NCBI GenBank assembly: GCA_017302615.1
Contig: JAFLDB010000006.1
Span: 1-64,000 of the forward strand
DNA from: Sphingomonadales bacterium
Lineage (GTDB): Bacteria; Pseudomonadota; Alphaproteobacteria; Sphingomonadales; Sphingomonadaceae
DNA length: 64,000 bases
Direction of reading: 5' to 3'
Shown here: positions 31,351-39,506 of the stretch, piece by piece
How positions within the stretch are numbered: position 1 is the first letter of the stretch
Layout: the number at the start of each line of letters is the position of its first letter
Made by a program: the position numbers and the translations under genes
Notes under the pieces: model-generated
The model's database searches: none
Told to the model about the DNA's origin: nothing
What the model saw: the letters and a program-made list of their open reading frames with translations, nothing else

Positions 31351-32223
31351 TCAGAGCTTGCCGAACAGCACCAGCATCCGCGCCCAGGCGCGCTCGGCCT
31401 CGGCCTTGTCGTAGACCGGAGCATCGAGCGTGCACCAGCCATGGTCGGCGTTGTAGACTTCCACCTCGGCCGGGCGCCCCGCGGCCCTGGCGGCTTCGCG
31501 GAAGATGTCCTTGTCGGCCGGCGCGCGGGCATCGTCGTTGCGGGCCACCGCGATCAGGTAGCTGGCCTTCGTTTCGGCCAGCAGGCGGTGCGGGCTGTCC
31601 GGCTTGTCGGTCACCAGGCCGCCGCCGTGGAACGATGCCGCGGCCTTGACCCGGTCCGGCACGGCCCAGGCGGTGCGGATCGTGAACGGCCCGCCCATGC
31701 AATAGCCGCTGCTGCCGATCCCGCGCTTGCGGTTCACTTCGCGCCGCTTGTCGAGCCAGGCGACGAAGGCCTTCGCATCGCGGACGATCCCTTCGGCCGA
31801 CAGCGCCGCGATCATCGGCTTCAGCTTTTCCTGCCCTGCCGGGGTGCGCCATTCCGAGATCGAGTCCATGATCGGAGCCTTGGCGCTGCGATAATACTGG
31901 TTGACCACAAGCACCGCATAGCCGCTCGCCGCCAGCCGCTTCGCCATCTGGCGGTAGGCATCGCGCACCCCGGCAATGTCCGGCCACAGGATCACGGCGG
32001 GATGCTTGCCCCGGGCCGGGCGGATGAACAGCGCGTCGGCGGTGCCATCGGGCGTGGGAATGGCAACGGTATCTTCCACCACCGTCACTTCCTTGGCCGA
32101 CACCGGCAGCGCGGCGGCAGCGGCCAGCACACCGGCGGCCCCGACGGCGGCAAATTCGCGGCGGCTGACCCCGCGCGCGGCCAGGGCCTGTTCTTCCTCG
32201 TGGGCGGTCAGATCATCGCACAT
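31351..32223 (-). CDS. Dienelactone hydrolase family protein with Tat-like signal
   Basis: 290 residues from ATG 32223, with GGAGAG 6 bases upstream. The N-terminus CDDLTAHEEEQALAARGVSRREFAAVGAAG is a long leader with SRREF, as in DLH proteins carrying a twin-arginine-type signal. The alpha/beta hydrolase core has the Cys nucleophile in IGSSGYCMGGPFT, Glu/Asp in the later strands and His in YNADHGWCTLD. It hydrolyses lactones or esters; the exact substrate is unknown. Coupled to the downstream serine hydrolase gene and divergent from the PQQ dehydrogenase gene across 166 bp. Confidence 0.87.
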   Translation of the reverse strand: MCDDLTAHEEEQALAARGVSRREFAAVGAAGVLAAAAALPVSAKEVTVVEDTVAIPTPDGTADALFIRPARGKHPAVILWPDIAGVRDAYRQMAKRLAASGYAVLVVNQYYRSAKAPIMDSISEWRTPAGQEKLKPMIAALSAEGIVRDAKAFVAWLDKRREVNRKRGIGSSGYCMGGPFTIRTAWAVPDRVKAAASFHGGGLVTDKPDSPHRLLAETKASYLIAVARNDDARAPADKDIFREAARAAGRPAEVEVYNADHGWCTLDAPVYDKAEAERAWARMLVLFGKL

Positions 32224-32322
32224 CGGCAGCTCTCCTCTGGCTGCCAGACTAGCCGCCCCCGCGCCCGCGTCCAGTACCCATCGGGGCAGGATCGCGCCCC
32301 GCGGAATGGGCGCTGCGCGCAT

Positions 32323-32340
32323 TTAGGGTATTGACCCTAA
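32323..32340. promoter_or_regulatory. Dyad TTAGGGT-N4-ACCCTAA upstream of the PQQ dehydrogenase gene
   Basis: A perfect 7-bp inverted repeat with loop ATTG, 49 bp upstream of the dehydrogenase start and in the divergent gap with the DLH gene. It includes TTGACC, which could serve as a -35. It may be an operator or, on the minus side, a hairpin. A similar dyad (CTAGGGT-CCTG-ACCCTAG) occurs at 35694, there as a terminator. Confidence 0.4.
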
Positions 32341-32389
32341 TGCCAAGGCGGCGCAATCGATCTGCAAAACAATCAGGAGAGGGGATTCT

Positions 32390-34483
32390 ATGCGTTGGAA
32401 AGCGCTGGCCTTGGCCATGCTGTTGCCGCTGGCTGCCTGCAAGCAGCAGCCGAGTTCGGAATTGCCGGGAGCGGTGAACGCCGAACGGATCATCAAAGCC
32501 GATCCGAACGAGTGGCTGTCTTACGGCCGCACCTATGACGAGCAGCGCTATTCCCCGCTCGACCAGATCAACCAGGACACCGTCAAGGACCTGGGCCTGG
32601 CCTGGTATGCCGATCTCGATACCTCGCGCGGGCAGGAAGCGACCCCGCTGGCAATCGACGGCAAGATCTACATCACCACCGCCTGGTCCAAGGCCAAGGC
32701 CTATGACGCGCTGACCGGCAAGCTGGAATGGGAATACGATCCCAAGGTTCCGGGTGAGCGCGCGGTCGCGGCCTGCTGCGATGTGGTCAACCGCGGCATG
32801 GCCGCCTGGGGTGACAAGCTGTTCCTGGGCACGCTGGATGGCCGGCTGGTCGCGCTTGATCGCAAGACCGGCAAGGAAGTCTGGAGCAAGGTCACGCTCG
32901 ACCAGTCCAAGCCCTATACCATCACCGGCGCACCGCGCGTGATCAACGGCATGGTGATCATCGGCAATGGCGGCGCCGAAATGGGCGTGCGCGGGTTTCT
33001 GACCGCCTATGATGCCGAAAACGGCAAGGAACTGTGGCGGTTCTATTCGGTCCCGGACGAGCCGGGCAAGAACGAGGCCGAGCACCTCAAGAAAGCCGAA
33101 TCCACCTGGGAAGGCGAATACTGGAAGCTCGGCGGCGGCGGCACCATGTGGGATGCCATGGCCTATGACCCGGAGCTGGACCTGCTCTATGTCGGGGTTG
33201 GCAACGGCTCGCCCTGGAACCAGCACTTCCGCTCCAACGGCAAGGGGGACAACCTCTACCTCTCCTCGATCGTGGCGCTGCGGCCCAAGACCGGCGAATA
33301 TGTCTGGCACTTCCAGACCACGCCGGGCGAAACGTGGGATTACACCGCCACCCAGCACATCATGCTGGCCGATCTCGATATCGATGGCCAGAAGCGCAAG
33401 GTGCTGATGCAGGCGCCGAAGAACGGCTTCTTCTTCGTGCTGGACCGGACCGACGGCAAGCTGATCAGCGCCAACAACTTCGTGCCGGTCAACTGGGCGA
33501 CGGGCTTTGACGTGAAGACCGGCCGCCCGATCGAGAACCCGGAATCGCGCTATTACAAGACCGGCAAGATGTTCCTCGGATCGCCCGGTCCGATCGGGGC
33601 GCACAACTGGCACCCGATGGCCTATGATCCCAAGCAAGGGCTGGTCTTCATCCCGGCGATCAATTCGGCCTTCCCGTTCATCCACAAGCCGGACTGGAAG
33701 CCCAACAAGCACGGCTTCAACGTCGGGCTGGATCTGGCCTCGGGGGCAATGCCGGCCGATGCCAAGTTGCGCGCCGAGGCGATTGCCGCCACCACCGGAG
33801 AGCTGATCGCCTGGGATCCGGTGGCCCAGAAGGCCCGCTGGAAGGTGCAGTTCAAGGGCGCGTGGAACGGCGGCATGCTGGCCACCGGCGGTAACCTGCT
33901 GTTCCAGGGCAATATGACCGGCGAATTCGCTGCCTACGATACCGCCAGCGGCAAAAAGCTGTGGTCGTTCGATGCCCAGACCGGGGTCGTGGCTCCGGCC
34001 TCGACCTTTACCGTGGGCGGGCAGCAGTACGTCGCGGTCCTGGCAGGCTGGGGCGGCGCATGGCCGCTGGCCGGCGGCCTGGTCGGCGAACCGCACGGGC
34101 CGGTGAAGAACGTCTCGCGCCTGCTGGTCTTCAAGATCGGCGGCAAGACCGCGCTGCCGCCGCTCGACAAGTCGCGCCCGCCGCTTGATCCGCCGGCCAA
34201 GTCCGGCACGCCCGCGCAGATTGCCGAAGGGGCGGCTAACTTTGGCCAGTTCTGCGGCGTCTGCCATGGCGATGCGGCGATCGGCTCCGGTCTGACCCGC
34301 GACTTGCGCCGGGCCGGATCGCTGGGCGATGCCAAGATGTGGAACCAGATCGTAATCGGCGGGGCGCTGACCCAGAACGGCATGATCAGCTGGAAGGAAG
34401 AGCTGAACGATGCCCAAGCCGAAAACATCCGGCTCTACGTGATCAACCGCGCGCACGAGGACAAGGCGCTCGGGATGGATTGA
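32390..34483 (+). CDS. PQQ-dependent alcohol dehydrogenase (quinohemoprotein), lipoprotein
   Basis: 697 residues. Signal ending in lipobox LPLAACK (Cys17), so membrane-anchored in the periplasm. Eight-bladed PQQ domain: the vicinal disulfide AACCDVVNRG (about 125), tryptophan-docking repeats (LVALDRKTGKEVW, GKKLWSFDAQTGV), and GDNLYLSSIVALRP with the catalytic Asp. A C-terminal cytochrome c domain has CGVCH (about 620) and a Met ligand candidate in QNGMISW. It oxidises primary or secondary alcohols and passes electrons from PQQ to its own heme. The fused cytochrome marks type II quinohemoprotein ADH. No PQQ synthesis genes are in the window. Preceded by AGGAGAGG. Confidence 0.93.
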   Translation: MRWKALALAMLLPLAACKQQPSSELPGAVNAERIIKADPNEWLSYGRTYDEQRYSPLDQINQDTVKDLGLAWYADLDTSRGQEATPLAIDGKIYITTAWSKAKAYDALTGKLEWEYDPKVPGERAVAACCDVVNRGMAAWGDKLFLGTLDGRLVALDRKTGKEVWSKVTLDQSKPYTITGAPRVINGMVIIGNGGAEMGVRGFLTAYDAENGKELWRFYSVPDEPGKNEAEHLKKAESTWEGEYWKLGGGGTMWDAMAYDPELDLLYVGVGNGSPWNQHFRSNGKGDNLYLSSIVALRPKTGEYVWHFQTTPGETWDYTATQHIMLADLDIDGQKRKVLMQAPKNGFFFVLDRTDGKLISANNFVPVNWATGFDVKTGRPIENPESRYYKTGKMFLGSPGPIGAHNWHPMAYDPKQGLVFIPAINSAFPFIHKPDWKPNKHGFNVGLDLASGAMPADAKLRAEAIAATTGELIAWDPVAQKARWKVQFKGAWNGGMLATGGNLLFQGNMTGEFAAYDTASGKKLWSFDAQTGVVAPASTFTVGGQQYVAVLAGWGGAWPLAGGLVGEPHGPVKNVSRLLVFKIGGKTALPPLDKSRPPLDPPAKSGTPAQIAEGAANFGQFCGVCHGDAAIGSGLTRDLRRAGSLGDAKMWNQIVIGGALTQNGMISWKEELNDAQAENIRLYVINRAHEDKALGMD

Positions 34484-34507
34484 TCCGGCACTGGATGGCT
34501 TGATCTG

Positions 34508-34543
34508 AAGGGGGCGGAGCCGCAGGGTTCCGCCCCTTTTTCT
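34508..34543 (+). terminator. Rho-independent terminator after the PQQ dehydrogenase gene
   Basis: AAGGGGGCGGAGCC pairs with GGTTCCGCCCCTTTT around a short GCAG loop, followed by a T-rich tract. It begins 25 bp after the stop codon. This is the most canonical terminator in the window. Confidence 0.88.
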
Positions 34544-34612
34544 TGGATCGCCCTCTTTGCAGACGGGCGCGCTTGGGCCATGAGGACAAACAGAAAACAG
34601 GTGGGGGGAAGC

Positions 34613-35698
34613 ATGGCCGATAACCGGGGATCGCCGATTGACTGGAGCCGCCTGCCCCATGGCGGCGACCTGTTCGGCGAACTGCACCTGGCCGAAAGCG
34701 CGCCGCCCCCGGCCAAGCGTCCGCCGATGTTCCCCGGCCTGGCGCTGTGCGGTGTGGCGGCGGCGGCGGCGGCCTGGCTTTCCGACCATTACGGCTTTCC
34801 GATCATCCTGCTGGGCCTGCTGGTCGGCCTCGCGCTCAATTTCGTTTCGCAGGATCCGCGCACCCATGCCGGGCTGGACTTTGCCTCGCGCACCTGCCTG
34901 CGCTGGGGGATCGTGGTGCTGGGCCTGCAGGTCACCTTCGCCCAGATCGGCGCGGTCGGCGTGCTGCCGTTTTTGGCGCTGGGCGTGATCATGGCAGTGA
35001 CCCTCGGCGCCGGGCTGCTCGGCGCGCGGCTGGCCGGACAATCGCGCTATGCCGGGACCCTGGCCGGCGGATCGACCGCGATCTGCGGGGCCAGCGCCGC
35101 GCTGGCGCTGTACGGCGTGATCGGCAAGGAGCGGCTCAGCCAGGCGCAGTTCGCGCTCACTCTGGTGGGCGTCTCGCTGGCCAGCGCGCTGGCGATGACA
35201 GTCTATCCGGTGATCGCCACGCAGCTCCAGCTCAGCGATGCCCAGGCCGGATTCCTGATCGGCGCTTCGATCCACGATGTCGCCCAGGCGATCGGCGGCG
35301 GCTATGCCGTGTCCGATGCGGCCGGCGCGCAGGCGACCATCGTCAAGCTGGCCCGCGTCGCCCTGCTCGCGCCGCTGGTGGCGCTGACCAGCCTCGCGCT
35401 CGGTCCGGCCGGCGATGCCGCGGATCAGCCGGTCTGGCGGCGGTTGGCGCTGCCGTGGTTCATCCTCGCCTTCCTTGGCGTGGTCGCGCTCAACAGCCTG
35501 ATCCCGGTGCCGGAACAGGTGGCCGGATGGGGGCTAACGCTGTCCAAATCGCTGCTGCTGCTGGCCGTGACGGCTACCGCCATGCGCAGCCGGATGGACC
35601 TGCTGCTGGAGGCCGGCTGGCGCGCACTGGTGCCGGTGCTGGCGGCCACCCTGGCCAGCTTCGCCGCCGCGCTGACTTTCGCCTACATCCTGCTCTAG
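34613..35698 (+). CDS. YeiH family putative sulfate exporter / permease
   Basis: 361 residues from ATG 34613, preceded by GGGGGGAA. About ten membrane helices follow a 50-residue cytoplasmic start. Family signatures are FGFPIILLGLLVGLALNF-like in helices 1-2, LRWGIVVLGLQVTFAQIG, GGSTAICGASAALAL and GASIHDVAQAIGGGYAVSD. The family (UPF0324/YeiH) is annotated as putative sulfate or sulfite exporters on limited evidence. Neighbours give no sulfur-metabolism context. Converges on the DUF6356 gene, the two stops forming part of one hairpin. Confidence 0.87.
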   Translation: MADNRGSPIDWSRLPHGGDLFGELHLAESAPPPAKRPPMFPGLALCGVAAAAAAWLSDHYGFPIILLGLLVGLALNFVSQDPRTHAGLDFASRTCLRWGIVVLGLQVTFAQIGAVGVLPFLALGVIMAVTLGAGLLGARLAGQSRYAGTLAGGSTAICGASAALALYGVIGKERLSQAQFALTLVGVSLASALAMTVYPVIATQLQLSDAQAGFLIGASIHDVAQAIGGGYAVSDAAGAQATIVKLARVALLAPLVALTSLALGPAGDAADQPVWRRLALPWFILAFLGVVALNSLIPVPEQVAGWGLTLSKSLLLLAVTATAMRSRMDLLLEAGWRALVPVLAATLASFAAALTFAYILL

Positions 35699-35713
35699 GG
35701 TCCTGACCCTAGA
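35694..35713. terminator. Hairpin containing both convergent stop codons
   Basis: TCTAGGGT and ACCCTAGA form a perfect 8-bp stem with a CCTG loop. The YeiH stop TAG is at 35696-35698 and the DUF6356 stop (CTA on plus) at 35709-35711, so each arm ends a gene. It probably serves as a bidirectional terminator, though without T-tracts. Confidence 0.55.
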
Positions 35714-35954
35714 TCACGAAGTCCAGCACCGCCGGTAGCGGCTTGCGGCGCCGGTTGGCGACCATGGTGTCATGCAGCTGCGCGATCTGCGCGCTGCCGG
35801 TCCGCACGAACAGGAACGGCAGCAGGCCGTGAAGCAGGCAGGCAAAGCCGCCCAGGATCATCCGGATTCCGAAGCCGCTCGCCATCACCAGATGCTCGCC
35901 ATAGCTTTCGCCGACGCTGGCGGGATGTTCGGTGAAGGGCTTCAGCAGGCTCAT
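35709..35954 (-). CDS. DUF6356 family small membrane protein
   Basis: 81 residues from ATG 35954, with GGAGA 10 bases upstream. The sequence LLKPFTEHPASVGESYGEHLV followed by a hydrophobic stretch GIRMILGGFACLLHGLLPFLF and TGSAQIAQLHDTM matches the DUF6356 pattern I remember (F-EHP-xVGExYxEH, HGxLPFxF). One membrane span or hairpin; function unknown. Divergent from the Lrp-type regulator across about 100 A+T-richer bases. Confidence 0.8.
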   Translation of the reverse strand: MSLLKPFTEHPASVGESYGEHLVMASGFGIRMILGGFACLLHGLLPFLFVRTGSAQIAQLHDTMVANRRRKPLPAVLDFVI

Positions 35955-36034
35955 GCGGGTATCTCCGGTTTGAGCCGCAACAATGCCGCAGCGCGATTGC
36001 GATTTCATCACCGTTTTTCTGGTATTCTCGTGCT

Positions 36035-36046
36035 AATATGCATATT
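36035..36046. promoter_or_regulatory. AATATGCATATT palindrome before the Lrp/AsnC gene
   Basis: A 12-bp perfect A+T-rich palindrome ending 8 bp before the regulator's ATG, in an otherwise GC-rich genome. Lrp/AsnC proteins bind A+T-rich dyads, and this position would block the regulator's own translation start or promoter. Autoregulation is inferred. Confidence 0.5.
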
Positions 36047-36054
36047 CTGTCCCA

Positions 36055-36534
36055 ATGACAGAGCAATCATTGCAACTTGATACCATAGACTGGGCGATCC
36101 TTGGGGTCTTGCAGGGCGATGCCTCGCTGCCGGTGCACGAAGTGGGCGATCGGGTCGGCTTGTCCGCCAATGCCTGCTGGCGGCGGATCCGGCGGCTGGA
36201 GGACAGCGGGATCATCGCCCGGCGGGTGGCGCTGCTCGATGCGGAGAAGCTGGGCCTCGCCACCACGGTGTTCGTCGCGATCAAGACCAACCGCCATGAT
36301 CCGGCCTGGCTGGAAGCCTTCGCCAGCGGGATCGAAGCCATTCCGGAGATCGGCGAGTGTCACCGCATGGCCGGCGATGTCGATTACCTGCTCAAGATCG
36401 TGGTCCGCGACATTGCCCATTATGACCGGATCTACCGCAAGCTGATCGCCGCCGTACCGGATCTGGCCGATGTCAGTTCCAGCTTCTCGATGGAGAAGAT
36501 GAAGGCAACGACCGCTCTGCCCCGCCCTGCCTGA
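36055..36534 (+). CDS. Lrp/AsnC family transcriptional regulator
   Basis: 159 residues. The N-terminal helix-turn-helix spans about 8-55 (LDTIDWAILGVLQGDASLPVHEVGDRVGLSANACWRRIRRLEDSGII). A linker strand and the RAM ligand-binding domain follow (VFVAIKTNRHDPAWLEAFASGI, IGECHRMAGDVDYLLKIVVRDIAHYD). The family senses amino acids or related metabolites and regulates their metabolism. The target is unknown; neighbours are DUF6356 (divergent) and an esterase (convergent, 3 bp gap). The A+T palindrome just upstream suggests autoregulation. Confidence 0.92.
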   Translation: MTEQSLQLDTIDWAILGVLQGDASLPVHEVGDRVGLSANACWRRIRRLEDSGIIARRVALLDAEKLGLATTVFVAIKTNRHDPAWLEAFASGIEAIPEIGECHRMAGDVDYLLKIVVRDIAHYDRIYRKLIAAVPDLADVSSSFSMEKMKATTALPRPA

Positions 36535-36537
36535 CCG

Positions 36538-37455
36538 CTACTTCCGCAGCAGCCAGCCGAAGATCTCGGGCAGGCGGCGGGCCCAGGCATTTTCCTCGTG
36601 CTCGGCCCCTTCATAGGTGGTGCCTTGCCAGTCGCGCCCGCGCTTCCACCCCTTGGCCGTGATCCCGGCTTCGACTGCGGCCTGATAGGGCGGATAGAAC
36701 GCATCGAGCGTGCCGGTACCGATATCCAGCCACAGCCGCCGCCCATCCGGCCGGCCCAGCCGGTCAACCAGCCAGCGCTGGTGCAGCGCCAGACGCTCCG
36801 GATCGGCGCCCTCGCCCGGTTGCGGCATGACCAGCGGCCAATGGGTGGAGACGCAGGCGGCGCGGCCATAGATGTCGGGCCGCATGACGAAGGCATAGCA
36901 GCTCATCAATCCGCCCATGCTCGATCCGGCAATCGCCGTGTCGCGCGGCCCTGGGCGGGTGCGATAGCTGCGGTCGATCTGCTGCTTGAGCGGCCCGGCC
37001 AGCCAGTTAAGGTAGGCTTCGGAAATGACCGGACCACCCGCAATCGCCTCCATCCGCCCGCGCAGGGCGGGCGAGGCGCCGTCATAGGCGGGTTTCGGCA
37101 GATACTGGCGATAGCGGTCATTCCCCGGTGCCCAGATCCCGACGATGATGTGCGGTTCCACCCGGCCAGTCGCCATGGCCGCCAGCATCGCCTGGTCGGC
37201 CGCCCAGATCTTGTTGAAGTTGGAATTCTTCAGCTCGAACAGGTTGTGGCCGTCGTGCATGTAAAGCACCGGATAGCGCCGCTTGCCCGCGTCATAGCGG
37301 GGCGGCAGCCAGATCGTCAGGCGCTGGTCGGGCAGGCCCGGAACCGCAATCCGCTCGACCTCGACCAAGCGGCCCCGGTCCTGCGCCAGCGCCGGACCGG
37401 CCAGCAGGCCCAGCACCAGTGCCAGCAGCGCCAACAGGGACTGCCGCACAGGCAT
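36538..37455 (-). CDS. Alpha/beta-hydrolase fold esterase (Fes/esterase D-like), exported
   Basis: 305 residues from ATG 37455, overlapping the GH97 stop as ATGA. Signal peptide QSLLALLALVLGLLAGPALA. PVLYMHDGHNLF, then the nucleophile elbow TAIAGSSMGGLMSCYA and YEGAEHEENAW with the His candidate, are the pattern of the enterochelin-esterase/putative esterase family. Last gene of the alpha-glucan operon. It may deacylate substituted glucans or maltodextrins, but this is inferred only from position. Periplasmic or secreted. Confidence 0.83.
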   Translation of the reverse strand: MPVRQSLLALLALVLGLLAGPALAQDRGRLVEVERIAVPGLPDQRLTIWLPPRYDAGKRRYPVLYMHDGHNLFELKNSNFNKIWAADQAMLAAMATGRVEPHIIVGIWAPGNDRYRQYLPKPAYDGASPALRGRMEAIAGGPVISEAYLNWLAGPLKQQIDRSYRTRPGPRDTAIAGSSMGGLMSCYAFVMRPDIYGRAACVSTHWPLVMPQPGEGADPERLALHQRWLVDRLGRPDGRRLWLDIGTGTLDAFYPPYQAAVEAGITAKGWKRGRDWQGTTYEGAEHEENAWARRLPEIFGWLLRK

Positions 37456-39506
37456 CACTTGCCCGGCTGTAACCGCATCGCCGCGCCGCCGCCAGGGGCC
37501 AGCCACAGCGTCATGGTATCGCCCTTCTTCACCTTGCGGGTTTCATAGGCGATGTTGTGGCGCGCATCGGTCTTGTAGGTTGCGCCGGGGCCGTCCTTGA
37601 AGATCGTCGCTATGTAGGTCTTGCCCGGATCGAGGAAATCGAAGGTGAAAGTCACCGTGTGCTCTTCCGCGCCGCCGACCCCGCCGACGTACCAATCCTC
37701 GCTGCGCCGGTCCTTGCGGGCGAAGATCGCATACTCGCCGACCGATCCGGCCAGCAGGCGGCTGTCGCTCCAATCGGTCGGAACCTGGCTGATGAAGGCC
37801 AGCTCGCGCGGGTGCTTTTCCAGTTCCTCGGGGAAATCCGCGGCCATCTGGATCGGCGAATAGATCGCCAGGTACAGGCCGAGCTGCTTGGCCAGGGTAG
37901 AGGCCAGCGGCACACCTTCCGCACCTTTCAGGCTGAGCACCCCGGGGGTGAAATCCATCGGGCCGGACAGCATCCGGGTATAGACCAGCGTCGCCTCGTG
38001 CTCGGGCGGATTGGCGAAGGCGCCCCAGGCATTGTATTCCATGCCCCGCGCCCCTTCCCGCGCCACCCAGTTGGGATAGGTGCGGCGAAGCCCGGTGTCC
38101 TTGACCGGCTCATGCGGGTTGACCGAGACCTTGTACTTGGCGGCCGTCTCCACGACCTTCAGATGGTGCTGCACCTGGCGCTGGCCATCGTGCCATTCCA
38201 TCCGCACTTCGCCCGGCTTGTCACCCGGCGCGATGATCCCGCCTGCATCGGCGACATAGCCGGTCTTGACCCAGTCGATCCCCAGCGCGGCGTCGGTGCG
38301 GAAGGCATCGTCAAGCTGGCGTTCGTAAACGTCGATGTTGCCGCCGGTTTCGTGGTGGCCCACGATCCGCACGCCCTTCTTGCGGGCATAGTCGGCCACT
38401 TCCTTGCGGTCGAAATCGGGCGCGGCCTTGGTAAAGCTGAACTCGAAGCCCCGGCTGAACCAGTCGGCATTCCAGCCCTCGTTCCAGCCTTCCACCAGCA
38501 CGCCGCGGAAATTGTGCTTCTTGGCAAAGTCGATCGTCGCCTTGGTCCGCTCTGTCGTTGCGCCGTGGTTCGGCCCGGTCGCCCAGGTCCAGCGGCCGGA
38601 GATCATCCCCCACCAGATTCCGACATAGCGGCCCGGCTGCACCCAGCTGACATCGCCCAGCTTGTTGGGTTCGTTGAGGTTCAGTTCCAGATCGCTTTCG
38701 ACCAGCCCCCTGGCATCGTCCGTCACCCGGATCGTGCGCCACGGCGTGTTCATCGGCAGCGCGCGGGTGACGCGCGGCCCGCGCGAGGAGGGTGAAAGGT
38801 GCGTGCGGAAATTCTGCCCGCTGGCGCGGCGCAGCCAATAGCCCGCATAGTCGACCAGGGCAGCTTCGTGGAAGGCCAGGTGGGTGCCGTCCTCCAGCCG
38901 CATGGTGATCGGCGTGTGGGCGATCGACACCGCGTCGATCGGGGTCTTCTGATAGATCTGTTCGTACCGGTTCCAGTCCCCGCCGGGGATCCACCAGGCC
39001 GTACCCTTGGGGGCGATGTTGAACTGGGTCAGTTCGTCGGCGATGTTCATCTGCTTAAGCGCCGGCTGCTCCGGCACTTCATAGCGGAACCCGATCCCGT
39101 CGTTGAACACCCGCACCCGCACGTTCATCAGCCGTCCGCCGCGATCGTCGGCCTGGCGATAGCGGATCAGCAGCTCGTTATAGTGATCGCGGACATAGCG
39201 CCGCTCGCCCCAGGGCAGTTCCCAGGTGTTGTCGCCCTTCCCCGTCTCGCTGCCGACCACGGTAAAGCCACGGTCCATCGCCAGCCCGTCGGTCAGCAGG
39301 AAGCCGAGCCGCGAGGGCGAGATCAGCAGCTGGCCCTTGCGGCTGAGCGACCAGGTGGGATGGCCTTCCCCGCTATTGGTGCCGATGGTGAGCACCAGAT
39401 GGCCATCGGGCGATGCGACAGTGGAGGCGCTGGCGATCTGCTGGGCCGCAGCCGGCACGGCCAGCAGCGTGGCCGCAAGGGCGCCAAGGATGGACAGCAA
39501 ACGCAT
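37455..39506 (-). CDS. GH97 alpha-glucosidase (SusB-like), exported
   Basis: 683 residues. Signal peptide LLSILGALAATLLAVPAAA. The GH97 pattern runs from an N-terminal beta-sandwich (SPDGHLVLTIGT, GLAMDRGFTVVG) through a TIM barrel (GRYVGIWWGMISGRW, FAKKHNFRGVLVEGWNEGWN) and the calcium/catalytic motif NPHEPVKDTGLRRTYPN, to a C-terminal sandwich. It removes terminal glucose from maltodextrins in the periplasm. Inverting versus retaining type is not resolved by eye. One-base overlaps at both ends show tight coupling with the GH13 alpha-glucosidase and the esterase. Confidence 0.93.
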   Translation of the reverse strand: MRLLSILGALAATLLAVPAAAQQIASASTVASPDGHLVLTIGTNSGEGHPTWSLSRKGQLLISPSRLGFLLTDGLAMDRGFTVVGSETGKGDNTWELPWGERRYVRDHYNELLIRYRQADDRGGRLMNVRVRVFNDGIGFRYEVPEQPALKQMNIADELTQFNIAPKGTAWWIPGGDWNRYEQIYQKTPIDAVSIAHTPITMRLEDGTHLAFHEAALVDYAGYWLRRASGQNFRTHLSPSSRGPRVTRALPMNTPWRTIRVTDDARGLVESDLELNLNEPNKLGDVSWVQPGRYVGIWWGMISGRWTWATGPNHGATTERTKATIDFAKKHNFRGVLVEGWNEGWNADWFSRGFEFSFTKAAPDFDRKEVADYARKKGVRIVGHHETGGNIDVYERQLDDAFRTDAALGIDWVKTGYVADAGGIIAPGDKPGEVRMEWHDGQRQVQHHLKVVETAAKYKVSVNPHEPVKDTGLRRTYPNWVAREGARGMEYNAWGAFANPPEHEATLVYTRMLSGPMDFTPGVLSLKGAEGVPLASTLAKQLGLYLAIYSPIQMAADFPEELEKHPRELAFISQVPTDWSDSRLLAGSVGEYAIFARKDRRSEDWYVGGVGGAEEHTVTFTFDFLDPGKTYIATIFKDGPGATYKTDARHNIAYETRKVKKGDTMTLWLAPGGGAAMRLQPGK

